A DNA stretch of 64,000 bases, taken from Aquibacillus koreensis. Lineage in GTDB: Bacteria > Bacillota > Bacilli > Bacillales > Amphibacillaceae. The stretch lies in assembly GCF_025154055.1 (NCBI RefSeq), contig NZ_JAOALK010000031.1, positions 1 to 64,000 of the forward strand, written 5' to 3'. Position 1 is the stretch's first letter. Every line of letters begins with the position of its first letter. Positions 54,049-63,160 of the stretch are shown in pieces. The translations under genes and the position numbers were made by a program. The notes under the pieces were generated by a model. That model made no database searches, was not told the DNA's origin, and was given only the letters and a program-made list of their open reading frames with translations.

Positions 54049-54996
54049 GTGGCAAAGAAAAAAGTTGGATTACTAGTAATGGCGTATGGAACGCCATATA
54101 AAGAAGAGGATATTGAAAGGTATTATACAGACATTAGACATGGAAGAAAACCAACCCCAGAGATGCTTGCAGATTTAACAGAAAGATATCAGGCAATTGG
54201 AGGTATTTCTCCATTAGCAAAAATTACACAGGAGCAAGCAATTGCTTTAGAAGATAAATTAAACAGTGTGCAAGATGAAGTGGAATTTGTTTATTATTTA
54301 GGTTTAAAACATATCGAGCCGTTCATTGAGGACGCTGTAGAGCAAATGGCAAACGATGGTATTGAAGAAGCTGTATCGATCGTTTTGGCACCACACTACT
54401 CTACGTTCAGTGTTAAATCATATAATGGCCGTGCCCAAAAAGAAGCGGATAAACATGGAAAGCCAGTTATTACTTCAGTGGAAAGCTGGTATGATGCGCC
54501 TGGATTTATTCAATATTGGGCAGATGCAATTAAAGATGAGTATGCAAAAATGACGGAAGATGAAAAAGCGAAAGCCGTTTTAGTCGTCTCTGCACATAGT
54601 TTGCCAGAAAAAATACTTCAAAATGGTGATCCATATCCGGATCAATTAAAGCAAACAGCCGAGTTAATCTCGGAAGCGACAGGGATAACAGATTATGCGT
54701 TAGGATGGCAAAGTGAAGGTAACACTCCTGATCCATGGCTAGGACCAGATGTACAAGACCTTACAAGAGATCTTTATAATGAAAAAGGATATCGTACCTT
54801 TGTTTATGCACCTGTTGGGTTCGTTGCAGACCATTTGGAAGTGCTTTACGATAACGATTATGAGTGTAAGGTTGTTTGTGATGAGCTTAATGCAAGCTAC
54901 TATCGTCCTGAAATGCCTAATTCACATCCAACATTTATTGAAACATTAGCGGATGTTGTAATGAACAAACTAAAGGCTAAGGAAACGGTTAAGTGA
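54049..54996 (+). CDS. hemH: Coproporphyrin ferrochelatase
   Basis: This 315-residue enzyme inserts Fe(II) into coproporphyrin III in the Gram-positive heme pathway (CpfC). Motifs [19 protein letters not shown] at the start, the His of [16 protein letters not shown] and the acidic [15 protein letters not shown] are typical of monofunctional Bacillus ferrochelatase. GTG start after gaagggg. It overlaps hemY by 4 bases. Confidence 0.95.
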   Translation: MAKKKVGLLVMAYGTPYKEEDIERYYTDIRHGRKPTPEMLADLTERYQAIGGISPLAKITQEQAIALEDKLNSVQDEVEFVYYLGLKHIEPFIEDAVEQMANDGIEEAVSIVLAPHYSTFSVKSYNGRAQKEADKHGKPVITSVESWYDAPGFIQYWADAIKDEYAKMTEDEKAKAVLVVSAHSLPEKILQNGDPYPDQLKQTAELISEATGITDYALGWQSEGNTPDPWLGPDVQDLTRDLYNEKGYRTFVYAPVGFVADHLEVLYDNDYECKVVCDELNASYYRPEMPNSHPTFIETLADVVMNKLKAKETVK

Positions 54997-56393
54997 AACA
55001 AATTGCGATAATAGGTGGCGGTATAACAGGCCTTACTGCTGCTTATTATCTACAAGAACAAATCAAGGAACAACAACTCCCGTATGAAATAAAACTAATA
55101 GAAGCTAGTGATCAACTAGGTGGAAAAATAAAGACCGTACAAAAAAACGGCTACACCATTGAACGAGGACCTGATTCTTTCTTAATTCGTAAAGCTTCCG
55201 CGGCAAAGCTAGCAAAAGAAGTTGGTTTAGCTGATGCACTTGTTAAGAATGGTAGTGGTGGTTCGTATATCCTTGTTAATGACAAGCTACATAAAATGCC
55301 AAGTGGATCATTCATGGGGATTCCAACCGAAGTGCGACCATTCCTTTTCTCTAGTCTTTTTTCGTGGAAAGGGAAGTTCAGGGCCGCCTTTGATTTTATT
55401 TTGCCGAAGGGAGAACCTGTTAGTGATCAATCATTAGGGTTATTTTTTAGACGTCGGTTTGGTGACGAATTAGTCGAGAACCTAGTGGAACCACTCCTGT
55501 CCGGTATTTATGCAGGGGATATCGATGATTTAAGTTTGATGGCAACCTTCCCTAACTTTTATCAGTTAGAGCAAAAACATCGTAGCCTAGTCAAAGGCTT
55601 AAATGTAATGATGCCGAAAAAGAAGCAAGCAAAGGGTGTTAAAAAGCCTAGTATGTTTTATAGCTTAAAAGGTGGATTACAAGCATTAGTTGAGGCAATT
55701 GAAGTCCGATTGAATTCAGATGCAGTAATGAAAGGTGTGTCTGTTGATCAAATTGAACGAATGGACGGTCGATACCATCTTTCACTCGATGACGAAAGTG
55801 TTTATGAGGCTGATGCTGTGGTAATTGCTTCCCCCTATTTTGCTGCACAAAATATGTTGCGCCAGTACACATTTATGGATGCATTCAATGATATGAGAGC
55901 TACCTCGGTCGCAAACGTTGTATTGGCATTTGATCAAGCAGCAATCAAGCAAGATATCGATGGTACAGGTTTTGTTGTGTCTCGTAATAGTAGCTATCGA
56001 ATAACTGCCTGTACATGGACGCACAAAAAGTGGCCAGAAACAGCAGCGCCAGAAGGCAAAGCTCTATTACGATGTTACCTTGGTAAACCTGGCGATGAAG
56101 ATGTTGTTAACTTATCAGACGAAGAGTTGGAAGAAATCGTGTTAAACGATCTGAATAAGACCATGCATATTACCGATAAGCCAGAGTTTTCCGTTATCAC
56201 AAGATGGAAAAATGCAATGCCGCAATACAGTGTCGGTCATAAGGAACGAATACATTCCGTGATGGAGCAAATGAAAGAACATACGCCTGGTGTATTCTTA
56301 GCAGGTGGTTCATATCAAGGTATTGGGATTCCTGATTGTATTGACCAAGGAGAAGCTGCCGTAACGAAAGTGTTAGAATATCTAAAATCATAG
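54993..56393 (+). CDS. hemY: Coproporphyrinogen III oxidase (HemY/CgoX)
   Basis: This 466-residue FAD enzyme oxidises coproporphyrinogen III to coproporphyrin III. The FAD dinucleotide fold is [18 protein letters not shown] at the N-terminus, and the C-terminal [19 protein letters not shown] closes the FAD site. Starts with GTG inside the end of hemH. Bacillus HemY acts before HemH in the coproporphyrin-dependent pathway. Terminator follows, closing the operon. Confidence 0.95.
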   Translation: MKQIAIIGGGITGLTAAYYLQEQIKEQQLPYEIKLIEASDQLGGKIKTVQKNGYTIERGPDSFLIRKASAAKLAKEVGLADALVKNGSGGSYILVNDKLHKMPSGSFMGIPTEVRPFLFSSLFSWKGKFRAAFDFILPKGEPVSDQSLGLFFRRRFGDELVENLVEPLLSGIYAGDIDDLSLMATFPNFYQLEQKHRSLVKGLNVMMPKKKQAKGVKKPSMFYSLKGGLQALVEAIEVRLNSDAVMKGVSVDQIERMDGRYHLSLDDESVYEADAVVIASPYFAAQNMLRQYTFMDAFNDMRATSVANVVLAFDQAAIKQDIDGTGFVVSRNSSYRITACTWTHKKWPETAAPEGKALLRCYLGKPGDEDVVNLSDEELEEIVLNDLNKTMHITDKPEFSVITRWKNAMPQYSVGHKERIHSVMEQMKEHTPGVFLAGGSYQGIGIPDCIDQGEAAVTKVLEYLKS

Positions 56394-56442
56394 AAAAAGC
56401 ATTTCTGTATGTGAGCCTTTCGCGTATAGGAATGCTTTTTTT
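56394..56442 (+). terminator. Terminator of hemEHY
   Basis: aaaaagcattt and aatgctttttt pair around a 25-base loop with a smaller fold. Confidence 0.75.
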
Positions 56443-56473
56443 ATGTTTTAGAAATGTAGATAGTACGTTATTT

Positions 56474-56702
56474 ATATAAACTCCGCAGTAACAAGGAGAA
56501 ATTAGTGATTTCTGTGCAAGCGGCTATACAGTACGCTATACCAATAAATTGCCAACGAAATCATTGAAATCAGGACAAATAAGGGCTCTGGTAGCCGTTA
56601 AAATCATATATTCTAAGATTTTAGGCAAATAAGGGATCACATAGCCGCCAAAATCATCTATTGATTTCTTAGCGGGAGAGCAAGTTGCGGCACAGTATTC
56701 AT
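56474..56702. repeat. Possible MITE-like element with about 50-bp tandem repeats
   Basis: The left motif atataaactccgcagtaaca (56474-56493) is nearly the same as at 27934 and 41204. The right motif agttgcggcacagtattcat (56683-56702) is a degenerate inverted partner. Inside, caaataagggctc...tagccg (56576) recurs at 56626, and aaatcat blocks repeat with the same period of about 50. No ORF. The 426-bp gap 56394-56819 otherwise holds the hem terminator and the GntR promoter. Confidence 0.45.
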
Positions 56703-56743
56703 CAATTACATAGATACTAAAGCCTAAATTTAAAAGAAGCTAT

Positions 56744-56771
56744 TGCTAAATGATGGAAAATGTTATATAGT
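56744..56771 (+). promoter_or_regulatory. Promoter of the GntR-ABC operon
   Basis: TTGCTA (56744-56749), a 16-bp spacer and TATAGT (56766-56771) precede the GntR gene. The -10 overlaps the operator candidate. Confidence 0.5.
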
Positions 56772-56792
56772 ACATTACAACAGTAATGCACT
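56769..56792. promoter_or_regulatory. GntR/YtrA-type operator
   Basis: agtacattac-aaca-gtaatgcact is an inverted repeat matching at 9 of 10 arm positions directly on the -10 region. Autoregulation by the YtrA-like protein is likely. Confidence 0.65.
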
Positions 56793-56819
56793 ATATCTGT
56801 GAGTGTGGGAGGTGGGCTA

Positions 56820-57206
56820 TTGATTCTTCATGGTGATGGAACAAAACCAATTTATATTCAAATAGCAGAATGGCTTGAAACACAAATACTAAGTGAGTCG
56901 ATTAAATCAGATGAAAAAATATATTCGCAATATCAGCTTGCTGACATGTTTACTATAAATCCAGCAACGGCAGCAAAGGGACTAAACATACTTGCAAATG
57001 ATTCCATTCTATATAAGAAGCGAGGTCTAGGAATGTTTGTAGCGAGCAACGCAAAAACACTCATTGTCTCTAAGCGTAAAAGCCAAACGTTAAAACAGTT
57101 AGTGGCTGATCTAGTACAAGAGGCAAATAGACTTGATGTTGGTGAAGAAGAATTGATCGAAATGATTAAAGCGGAAAGTAATAGGAACAAGGGGGAACCA
57201 GAATGA
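56820..57206 (+). CDS. GntR family regulator, YtrA-like
   Basis: This 128-residue protein has a GntR winged helix (DGTKPIYIQIAEWLETQILS, NPATAAKGLNILANDSILYK, KRGLGMFVA) and a short dimerising tail, the YtrA subfamily form. YtrA-type repressors control ABC exporters induced by wall-active antibiotics. The start is TTG at 56820 after ggaggtggg. It overlaps the ABC ATPase gene by 4 bases. Confidence 0.88.
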   Translation: MILHGDGTKPIYIQIAEWLETQILSESIKSDEKIYSQYQLADMFTINPATAAKGLNILANDSILYKKRGLGMFVASNAKTLIVSKRKSQTLKQLVADLVQEANRLDVGEEELIEMIKAESNRNKGEPE

Positions 57207-58102
57207 GTGTGATTAAGTGTGAAAAACTGACCAAGTCATACGGTGAAAACAAGGCGTTACATGAACTGTCGCTTACGGTTGAGGAAAATAAGATTACTGG
57301 ATTAATTGGCAGAAATGGTGCCGGTAAAACTACGTTACTAAAAATAATTGCAGGTTATTTACGTAAATCCTCTGGCAATATTGAAGTTTTTTCAGAACAG
57401 CCTTTTAATAATTTAAAAGTATCTAGCAATATGATTTTTGTCGATGATCAGATGAATTTTCCAACAGCGTTACATTTAAAAGAGCTATTATATGTTGCGA
57501 AAGATTTTTACCCAAATTGGGATATGGATCTGGCGGAAAGGTTATTTGATTATTTTTCTTTCCATCCAAATGAAAGGCATCATAGACTTTCAAAGGGAAT
57601 GAAGAGTACCTTTAACATGATAGTTGGTTTAGCATCCAGATGCCCTTTAACCATTTTTGATGAACCAACTACTGGAATGGACGCATCAGTAAGAAAAGAC
57701 TTCTATAGAGCTCTACTTAAAGACTACATTGCCTTCCCAAGAACCATCATTTTATCCAGTCACCTACTAAACGAAATGGAAGACATCCTAGAAGATATTC
57801 TATTAATAAGAAAAGGAGAAAAATATCTCCATATGCCAATTTCCGATGTAAAAGCATATGCGTTTGGTATTCGGGGCGAATCTAGCGCCATCAAGGAGTG
57901 GTCTTCGGACAAAGAAATACTACATCAAAAACAAATTGGAGACGGAAGTAGTTATATCGTTGTTACAAACACTTCCTACAAACTAGCGAAAAGTGCAAAG
58001 TTAGAACAATTTACTATCTCTCCAGTTGCTGCAGAAGATGTATGCATTTACCTTACGCGTAACGAAAAGGGGGATATTGATCATGTATTTAACAGAGGTT
58101 AA
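57203..58102 (+). CDS. ABC transporter ATPase of the YtrA-like operon
   Basis: This 299-residue ATPase has Walker A GRNGAGKTT, signature-like LSKGMKSTFN (degenerate, lacking Gly-Gln) and Walker B LTIFDEPTTGMD. Degenerate signature loops are also seen in YtrB-type ATPases. The C-terminal 90 residues form an extra domain. It works with the permease gene that begins inside its 3' end. Probably exports or senses a wall-active compound; substrate unknown. Confidence 0.88.
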   Translation: MSVIKCEKLTKSYGENKALHELSLTVEENKITGLIGRNGAGKTTLLKIIAGYLRKSSGNIEVFSEQPFNNLKVSSNMIFVDDQMNFPTALHLKELLYVAKDFYPNWDMDLAERLFDYFSFHPNERHHRLSKGMKSTFNMIVGLASRCPLTIFDEPTTGMDASVRKDFYRALLKDYIAFPRTIILSSHLLNEMEDILEDILLIRKGEKYLHMPISDVKAYAFGIRGESSAIKEWSSDKEILHQKQIGDGSSYIVVTNTSYKLAKSAKLEQFTISPVAAEDVCIYLTRNEKGDIDHVFNRG

Positions 58103-58829
58103 TACCTTACAAATTATTCGAAAACAATATCAGTTTAAGTTGAAGGCATATGTTGGGGCATTCACATCTCTTCTTGTTATGCAAGTAACGGCCATCTTAT
58201 TTTCACTTGGTGGAACAGGAGGGATGAGTAGTTCGGATGGTTATCTTTATATTTCAGGAACTCAATATAACGGTTCTATTGTCATTGCCTTTACGATGCT
58301 GTGGGCATTTATTAGTTCTATTCTAATTACGACAAAAGCATATCGAAATGATGATTTTACGTTCGTAACAAATCGCTTCACAAGTCATGTATCCAACATA
58401 TATTTTCTGCTAGCAGCAAGCATCTTTGGTGGAATTACTGCCATGTTATCTGGTTATCTGTTAAAATTGATCGCTTATCTTTTTTATAATTATGATGCTA
58501 TTCTTGTCACGGAACATGCTATATCTAGTATTTTAGTAGGGGCAACATCTACTATTTTCTATATCCTGTTATTTTCAGCACTGGGATATGTAATTGGTGT
58601 ACTGGTTCAATTGAGCAAGTTATTTATCATTCTTATTCCTGCGTTTGTAATAGGAAATCTATTTCTACAAGCAGGTGAAAGAGTGAGTCCATTAGTCGAT
58701 TTTAATAAAGTTGTTCACTTTTATATTAGTGAAAGCTCCATCTTGTTATTTATGGTAAAGGTAAGTGTGACAATCCTTGTTTTATTCTCACTATCGATCT
58801 TCATTACCAATCGAATGGAGGTTAAATAA
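58083..58829 (+). CDS. ABC transporter permease of the YtrA-like operon
   Basis: This 248-residue protein has six hydrophobic segments and a short amphipathic start (MYLTEVNTLQIIRKQYQFKL), the ABC-2 permease layout. It overlaps the ATPase gene by 20 bases. The ATG at 58083 has aaaggggg at 7 bases; an earlier in-frame start (58026) lies in the ATPase gene without a site. Partner of the ATPase just upstream. Confidence 0.85.
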   Translation: MYLTEVNTLQIIRKQYQFKLKAYVGAFTSLLVMQVTAILFSLGGTGGMSSSDGYLYISGTQYNGSIVIAFTMLWAFISSILITTKAYRNDDFTFVTNRFTSHVSNIYFLLAASIFGGITAMLSGYLLKLIAYLFYNYDAILVTEHAISSILVGATSTIFYILLFSALGYVIGVLVQLSKLFIILIPAFVIGNLFLQAGERVSPLVDFNKVVHFYISESSILLFMVKVSVTILVLFSLSIFITNRMEVK

Positions 58830-59516
58830 ATGTCGGATCTATTTGTATTTATACCGCTTATTATTATTGTAATGTTAGCAGGGTTCATCGTTATTGCTAT
58901 GGGGAAAAATAGTATTCGTTTTGTAAAGGTACCGCACATTAGATGGTTTCTTACCGGCTACTTATCTATCTTAATCATCGTGACAGTCGTGTTCTATTTC
59001 TTGCCTGAAGATAAGTTCGCATCTATTGATCCAAGTGAGTTAGGAGCACGAGAGCCCCTACAACAAGAGTTCAGAAGTACCGCGCATGAAGGGAATTTAA
59101 GTGAAACAGAACATGTGTATATGAAGGAAAAGTGGGAATTTTCCTCTGAGGGGAAGACTGTACAGGTAGTGTCTGATAGTGAAGCGTTTGACCGAGGGAT
59201 GGTTTTTGCTGAAACGAAGGATTCAAATGATGGTAAGATTGAGGTAATAAAATACGCGTTAAGACCTACATTTAAAATCGATGAAGACTACGAAGGTTTT
59301 CAAGTGGAATTCGTAGATAATAAGTTAAAGGTTATAGCACCAACACAGACTTCATTTGAATACCCTATTTTTCAAAATGAATTTACTATTACACAATTCA
59401 CCGGCGAGCAAGGTGGGCATGTATCTATTTATGATGTACTTGAAATTGAAGTCATTCATGTAAGGGTGCCAAAAGGTGTGGAGTTAATAGGTGAAGTGTT
59501 ATATGTAAATGACTGA
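58830..59516 (+). CDS. Membrane protein of unknown function in the GntR-ABC operon
   Basis: This 228-residue protein has two N-terminal helices (about 4-24 and 41-60) and an extracellular beta-rich acidic domain of about 165 residues. No motif I recognise. It follows the permease gene without a gap (ribosome-binding site ggaggttaaataa) and ends at a terminator, so it belongs to the operon. It may be a sensor or accessory of the transporter. Confidence 0.75.
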   Translation: MSDLFVFIPLIIIVMLAGFIVIAMGKNSIRFVKVPHIRWFLTGYLSILIIVTVVFYFLPEDKFASIDPSELGAREPLQQEFRSTAHEGNLSETEHVYMKEKWEFSSEGKTVQVVSDSEAFDRGMVFAETKDSNDGKIEVIKYALRPTFKIDEDYEGFQVEFVDNKLKVIAPTQTSFEYPIFQNEFTITQFTGEQGGHVSIYDVLEIEVIHVRVPKGVELIGEVLYVND

Positions 59517-59533
59517 TTTGGCAGCTTTGAATG

Positions 59534-59573
59534 TTAAAAAACCACAGGGCCACGAGGTCCTGTGGTTTTTTAA
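59534..59573. terminator. Terminator of the GntR-ABC operon
   Basis: ttaaaaaaccacagg and cctgtggttttttaa form a perfect 15-bp stem, symmetrical enough to work both ways. Confidence 0.9.
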
Positions 59574-59614
59574 CAAATTCGTAAAACAAAAGCAAGCTAT
59601 AAACTGTTATAATA

Positions 59615-59645
59615 CAAAAAAAGCAACGTAAGAAACGTTGCTTTA
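59615..59645 (-). terminator. Terminator after yhfH-like gene
   Basis: On the minus strand, aagcaacgt and acgttgctt pair, followed by ttttttg. Confidence 0.8.
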
Positions 59646-59667
59646 TACCAAATCGAATTATTTTAGA

Positions 59668-59796
59668 TTATAGAGCTGGATGATCGCAATTATCACATAA
59701 GTTACCGTAACAATCAGCTTTCTCAACAATATCATTACCACATTTTGTGCACTTTTTTCGTGGAAGATTTCTGAAAAACTCGACGATACTTATCAT
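59668..59796 (-). CDS. yhfH: YhfH-like small zinc-binding protein
   Basis: This 42-residue protein, MISIVEFFRNLPRKKCTKCG then NDIVEKADCYGNLCDNCDHP, has two CxxC pairs (C16/C19 and C34/C37) for one zinc. It fits the YhfH family of Bacillaceae, and the next genes are yhfI and lplJ (yhfJ) as in B. subtilis. Ribosome-binding site ggggggat on the minus strand. Function unknown. Below the usual size limit of gene finders. Confidence 0.8.
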   Translation of the reverse strand: MISIVEFFRNLPRKKCTKCGNDIVEKADCYGNLCDNCDHPAL

Positions 59797-59915
59797 AAGG
59801 ATCCCCCCAAATTTTATTGTAACTCCATTGTATTATAACAACTGTAAATTTTCAATAGTCTGTTTTATAACAATTGTGACATTTGTATGACAAAGTTTTG
59901 AGAGGATGGTAAATA

Positions 59916-60647
59916 GTGAAATTAACAGTGATTGGTTATTGGGGAGCATATCCTGAACAAGAGAGTGCTACTTCTTGTTATTTGTTAGAGAGTAATGGCT
60001 TTACGTGTATTGTGGATTGCGGAAGTGGTGCACTCTCTCGGCTTCAAAAGTATGTAAATCTTATGGACATTGATGCAGTAGTTTTATCTCACTATCACAA
60101 CGACCACGTAGCTGATATTGGTGTATTACAGTATAGTTGGCTTGTTCAAAATGCTATCCATCAAACGGAAAAAGTGTTACCTATTTATGGGCATGCAGAA
60201 GATCAAGAAAAATTTAATGATCTAACGCACAACTATACGAAAGGCATGGAGTATGACCCTAAAAATGGACTGGAAATTGGTCCGTTCCGGTTTAAATTCC
60301 AAAAAACAAGCCACCCAGCACCTTGTTATGCAATGCGAATAACAAATGGGGAGAAAACAATTGTATATACTGCTGATACAAGTTATATGAGTAACTTAGT
60401 ATCCTTTAGTGAGGGAGCCGACCTAATTCTGGCGGAATGTAGTTTTTATGAACATCAAGATGGAGGTAAAGCAGGACATATGAATAGCAAAGAATGTGGC
60501 GAACTAGCAAGAAAAGCAAATGTGCCAGAATTAATCTTAAGTCATCTCCCGCATTTTGGAGAGTTAAACCAACTTGTTGAAGAAGTTGAAAATTATTATT
60601 CAGGTGACGTCCAGCTAGCAAAAGAAGGACTCACTTGGGGAGATTAA
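59916..60647 (+). CDS. yhfI: MBL-fold metallo-hydrolase YhfI
   Basis: This 243-residue metallo-beta-lactamase-fold enzyme has the motif H59-Y-H61-N-D63-H64 (LSHYHNDHVAD), later His (TSHPAPCYAMR), Asp in YTADTSYM and His in LSHLPHFG. It is closest to the RNase Z/YhfI-type hydrolases; substrate unknown. GTG start after agaggat. Between yhfH and lplJ, as in B. subtilis. Confidence 0.9.
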   Translation: MKLTVIGYWGAYPEQESATSCYLLESNGFTCIVDCGSGALSRLQKYVNLMDIDAVVLSHYHNDHVADIGVLQYSWLVQNAIHQTEKVLPIYGHAEDQEKFNDLTHNYTKGMEYDPKNGLEIGPFRFKFQKTSHPAPCYAMRITNGEKTIVYTADTSYMSNLVSFSEGADLILAECSFYEHQDGGKAGHMNSKECGELARKANVPELILSHLPHFGELNQLVEEVENYYSGDVQLAKEGLTWGD

Positions 60648-60755
60648 CGTAAGTGTATTGCTTTGCCTTATATATAGGTTTATTTTATACTAAACAAGAT
60701 AGGACATAAGTTGCAAAATGTAACGAATAAAAGGGAAATAAAGGAGTTTTAAACG

Positions 60756-61751
60756 ATGAAGTTTATTGATAATGAAGGGATTACAGACCCACATATTAAC
60801 TTGGCAATTGAAGAATATGTGCTTAAGAACTTCGGTGAAGAAGATACATATTTATTATTTTATATTAATGAACCTTCGATTATTATCGGCAAAAATCAGA
60901 ATTCTGTCGAAGAGATTAATACGAATTATGTAGATGAAAATGGAATTCACGTGGTGAGACGTTTGAGCGGTGGAGGAGCTGTATACCACGATCAAGGTAA
61001 TTTGAATTTTAGTTTTATTACAAAAGACGATGGAGACAGCTTCCATAATTTTGCTAAGTTTACCCAACCAGTGGTCGAAGCATTGCAAAAATTAGGAGTA
61101 CCTGCAGAACTAAAAGGCCGTAATGATCTGGTTGCGGATGGTAAGAAAATTTCAGGTAATGCACAATTCACAACCAAAGGAAGAATGTTTAGCCACGGAA
61201 CATTAATGTTTGATTCTGAAATTGAAAATGTAGTTTCAGCTCTAAATGTGAGTACTGAGAAGATTAAATCTAAAGGAATTAAATCAATCCGAAGTCGTGT
61301 AACAAACATTTCTGATTTTATGGAAGAAAAAATCTCCATGGAACAATTTAAGGAACATATTTTAAAATATATCTTTGATGTAGAAGATGTGAAAGATGTT
61401 CCTCAATATAAGCTAACAGAAGAAGACTGGAAAAATATCAATGAATTATCAAAAGAACGCTATCAGCAATGGGACTGGAACTACGGGAAATCACCTAAAT
61501 TCAATGTGAAGCATTCGCATAAGTTTGATGCAGGCCTTGTAGATGTTCGCTTAGATGTTGAAAAAGGTGTCATTAAGAACTTTAAAATTTATGGTGACTT
61601 CTTCGGCGTTGGTGATGTGAGTGAGATAGAACAAAAGCTAATCAATACACGTTATGAGCGCCAAGCAATGGAAGAAGCGCTTCGTGATGTAGAGGTTTCT
61701 CACTACTTAGGTAGAATTTCAAGAGAAGACTTTATTAACCTCATTTATTAA
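60756..61751 (+). CDS. lplJ: Lipoate-protein ligase LplJ
   Basis: This 331-residue ligase attaches free lipoate or octanoate to E2 and GcvH proteins. The LplA signature RRLSGGGAVYHDQGNLNFSF and the catalytic Lys region VADGKKISGNAQ are clear, and the C-terminal accessory domain (about 245-331) is complete. It matches B. subtilis LplJ (YhfJ), next to yhfI. ATG after aaaggagtt. Terminator follows. Confidence 0.94.
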   Translation: MKFIDNEGITDPHINLAIEEYVLKNFGEEDTYLLFYINEPSIIIGKNQNSVEEINTNYVDENGIHVVRRLSGGGAVYHDQGNLNFSFITKDDGDSFHNFAKFTQPVVEALQKLGVPAELKGRNDLVADGKKISGNAQFTTKGRMFSHGTLMFDSEIENVVSALNVSTEKIKSKGIKSIRSRVTNISDFMEEKISMEQFKEHILKYIFDVEDVKDVPQYKLTEEDWKNINELSKERYQQWDWNYGKSPKFNVKHSHKFDAGLVDVRLDVEKGVIKNFKIYGDFFGVGDVSEIEQKLINTRYERQAMEEALRDVEVSHYLGRISREDFINLIY

Positions 61752-61792
61752 AAATAATCCCTTGTCATTTGACTGACAAGGGATTATTTTTA
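61751..61792 (+). terminator. Terminator after lplJ
   Basis: aataatcccttgtca and tgacaagggattatt form a 15-bp stem with T-run; the stem starts at the stop codon. Confidence 0.9.
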
Positions 61793-61927
61793 AAGTGCTT
61801 TCGCTTTTAATCCCATTATCCGAGCATATACTTAGATGATAACAAAATGCTATTGGATATGAGAAAAGTATTGCATCTTTCAAATATGTTTAACCTAGAA
61901 ATAATATTATGCAGAAGGAGGGTTGGA

Positions 61928-63139
61928 ATGAGAAAGGTGATTAATGGTTATCTTATTTTCTTAATTGGTATATGGTCGTATTTCATTTTCTTTTATCCTT
62001 TGGAAACGTTAGGTAATTCAAACTATGCTGCATTAGCTCATGCTGTATTTTTTTCGAAATTACCACTAGAGTGGATACTCCTCTATAGCTTAATAAAGAA
62101 AAAGTGGTCCGTAGCATGGGTGGATTTTATTGAAAAGTACACGAAACTAGAAGTTTTTAAGACTGCTTTTTTCTCGTTTCTATTAGTATTGTGTTACGGT
62201 CTGATTCAATTGCCGTTTAACTTACTATGGTTTTACATCACGCACCGGGAAGGCACGAGTCACCAACCATTAGGTGATTGGTTTATGGAGATGGGTCTGG
62301 ATTTAATGCTTTACTGGGTGGCACTGTCGGTCATCATTTACATAGGGCGATTAATTATGCAAAAAGCAAAAAGGTTCTGGTGGTTATTTTTATGGTTAAT
62401 TTCACTTCCTATTGCAATCTTTGTTGTCTATATTCAACCTGTATGGATTGACCCATTGTACGAGGATTTCTCGGAGATGGAGCAGGGGCCAATTAGAGAT
62501 GAAATTGAAGGTTTTCTTGTGCATGTAGGAATAGAAGACGCAACCTTATTACAAGTGAATATGAGTGAAAAAGTTACAACGTTTAATGCTTATGTTACAG
62601 GGATCATGGGAAATGCAAGAATAGTAATGTGGGATACTACACTAGAGGGAATGGAAATGGCAGAGATTATGTTTATTTTAGCGCATGAAATCGGGCATTA
62701 CGTGATGCACCATGTATATATTGGTGTGGCAGGTTATCTTGTTTTAAGCTTTTTTCTACTATTTCTTACAGCTTTCATTTATCAAAAAATTTGGTTGCAA
62801 ATTCGAAATAAACAAGAATATAAAGGCCTACATGATTTACGAGTACTCCCGATCCTTTTACTTATCGTTTCTGTCCTAATGACCATGACACAACCTGTAT
62901 CGATGTATGTCTCAAGACAAATGGAACGTTCTGCAGATGCGTATGCTATTCAACATACAGAAAATCTAGAACCCGCAATCGAAGGTTATCTTCGGATGGC
63001 TAGACAATCTAAAACGGATATTGATCCGGTTTTCTGGGTCAAATGGATGCGATCAAGTCATCCGTCAATACAGGAAAGAATCAATCGAATAGAAAAAGAG
63101 ATCGAAAAACGTGAAACGAAAGTAAACACCTCTTCGTAA
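61928..63139 (+). CDS. yhfN: M48 family membrane metalloprotease (YhfN-like)
   Basis: This 403-residue Ste24/HtpX-type protease has about seven membrane helices and the zinc motif H253-E-I-G-H257 ([12 protein letters not shown]), with the third ligand in [31 protein letters not shown] is the substrate-side strand. YhfN in B. subtilis is a membrane M48 peptidase near lplJ. The ATG at 61928 follows aaggagggt; a longer frame from 61847 has no ribosome-binding site. Its stop codon lies in the loop of a hairpin that hides the next gene's ribosome-binding site. Confidence 0.9.
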   Translation: MRKVINGYLIFLIGIWSYFIFFYPLETLGNSNYAALAHAVFFSKLPLEWILLYSLIKKKWSVAWVDFIEKYTKLEVFKTAFFSFLLVLCYGLIQLPFNLLWFYITHREGTSHQPLGDWFMEMGLDLMLYWVALSVIIYIGRLIMQKAKRFWWLFLWLISLPIAIFVVYIQPVWIDPLYEDFSEMEQGPIRDEIEGFLVHVGIEDATLLQVNMSEKVTTFNAYVTGIMGNARIVMWDTTLEGMEMAEIMFILAHEIGHYVMHHVYIGVAGYLVLSFFLLFLTAFIYQKIWLQIRNKQEYKGLHDLRVLPILLLIVSVLMTMTQPVSMYVSRQMERSADAYAIQHTENLEPAIEGYLRMARQSKTDIDPVFWVKWMRSSHPSIQERINRIEKEIEKRETKVNTSS

Positions 63140-63153
63140 ATATAGAAGAGGTG
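63127..63153 (+). promoter_or_regulatory. Hairpin sequestering the ribosome-binding site of the 63161 gene
   Basis: cacctcttc (63127-63135) and gaagaggtg (63145-63153) form a perfect 9-bp stem. The second arm contains the Shine-Dalgarno sequence of the downstream gene. The yhfN stop codon (63137-63139) is in the loop, so terminating ribosomes would open it: likely translational coupling. Confidence 0.55.
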
Positions 63154-63160
63154 ATTTATT

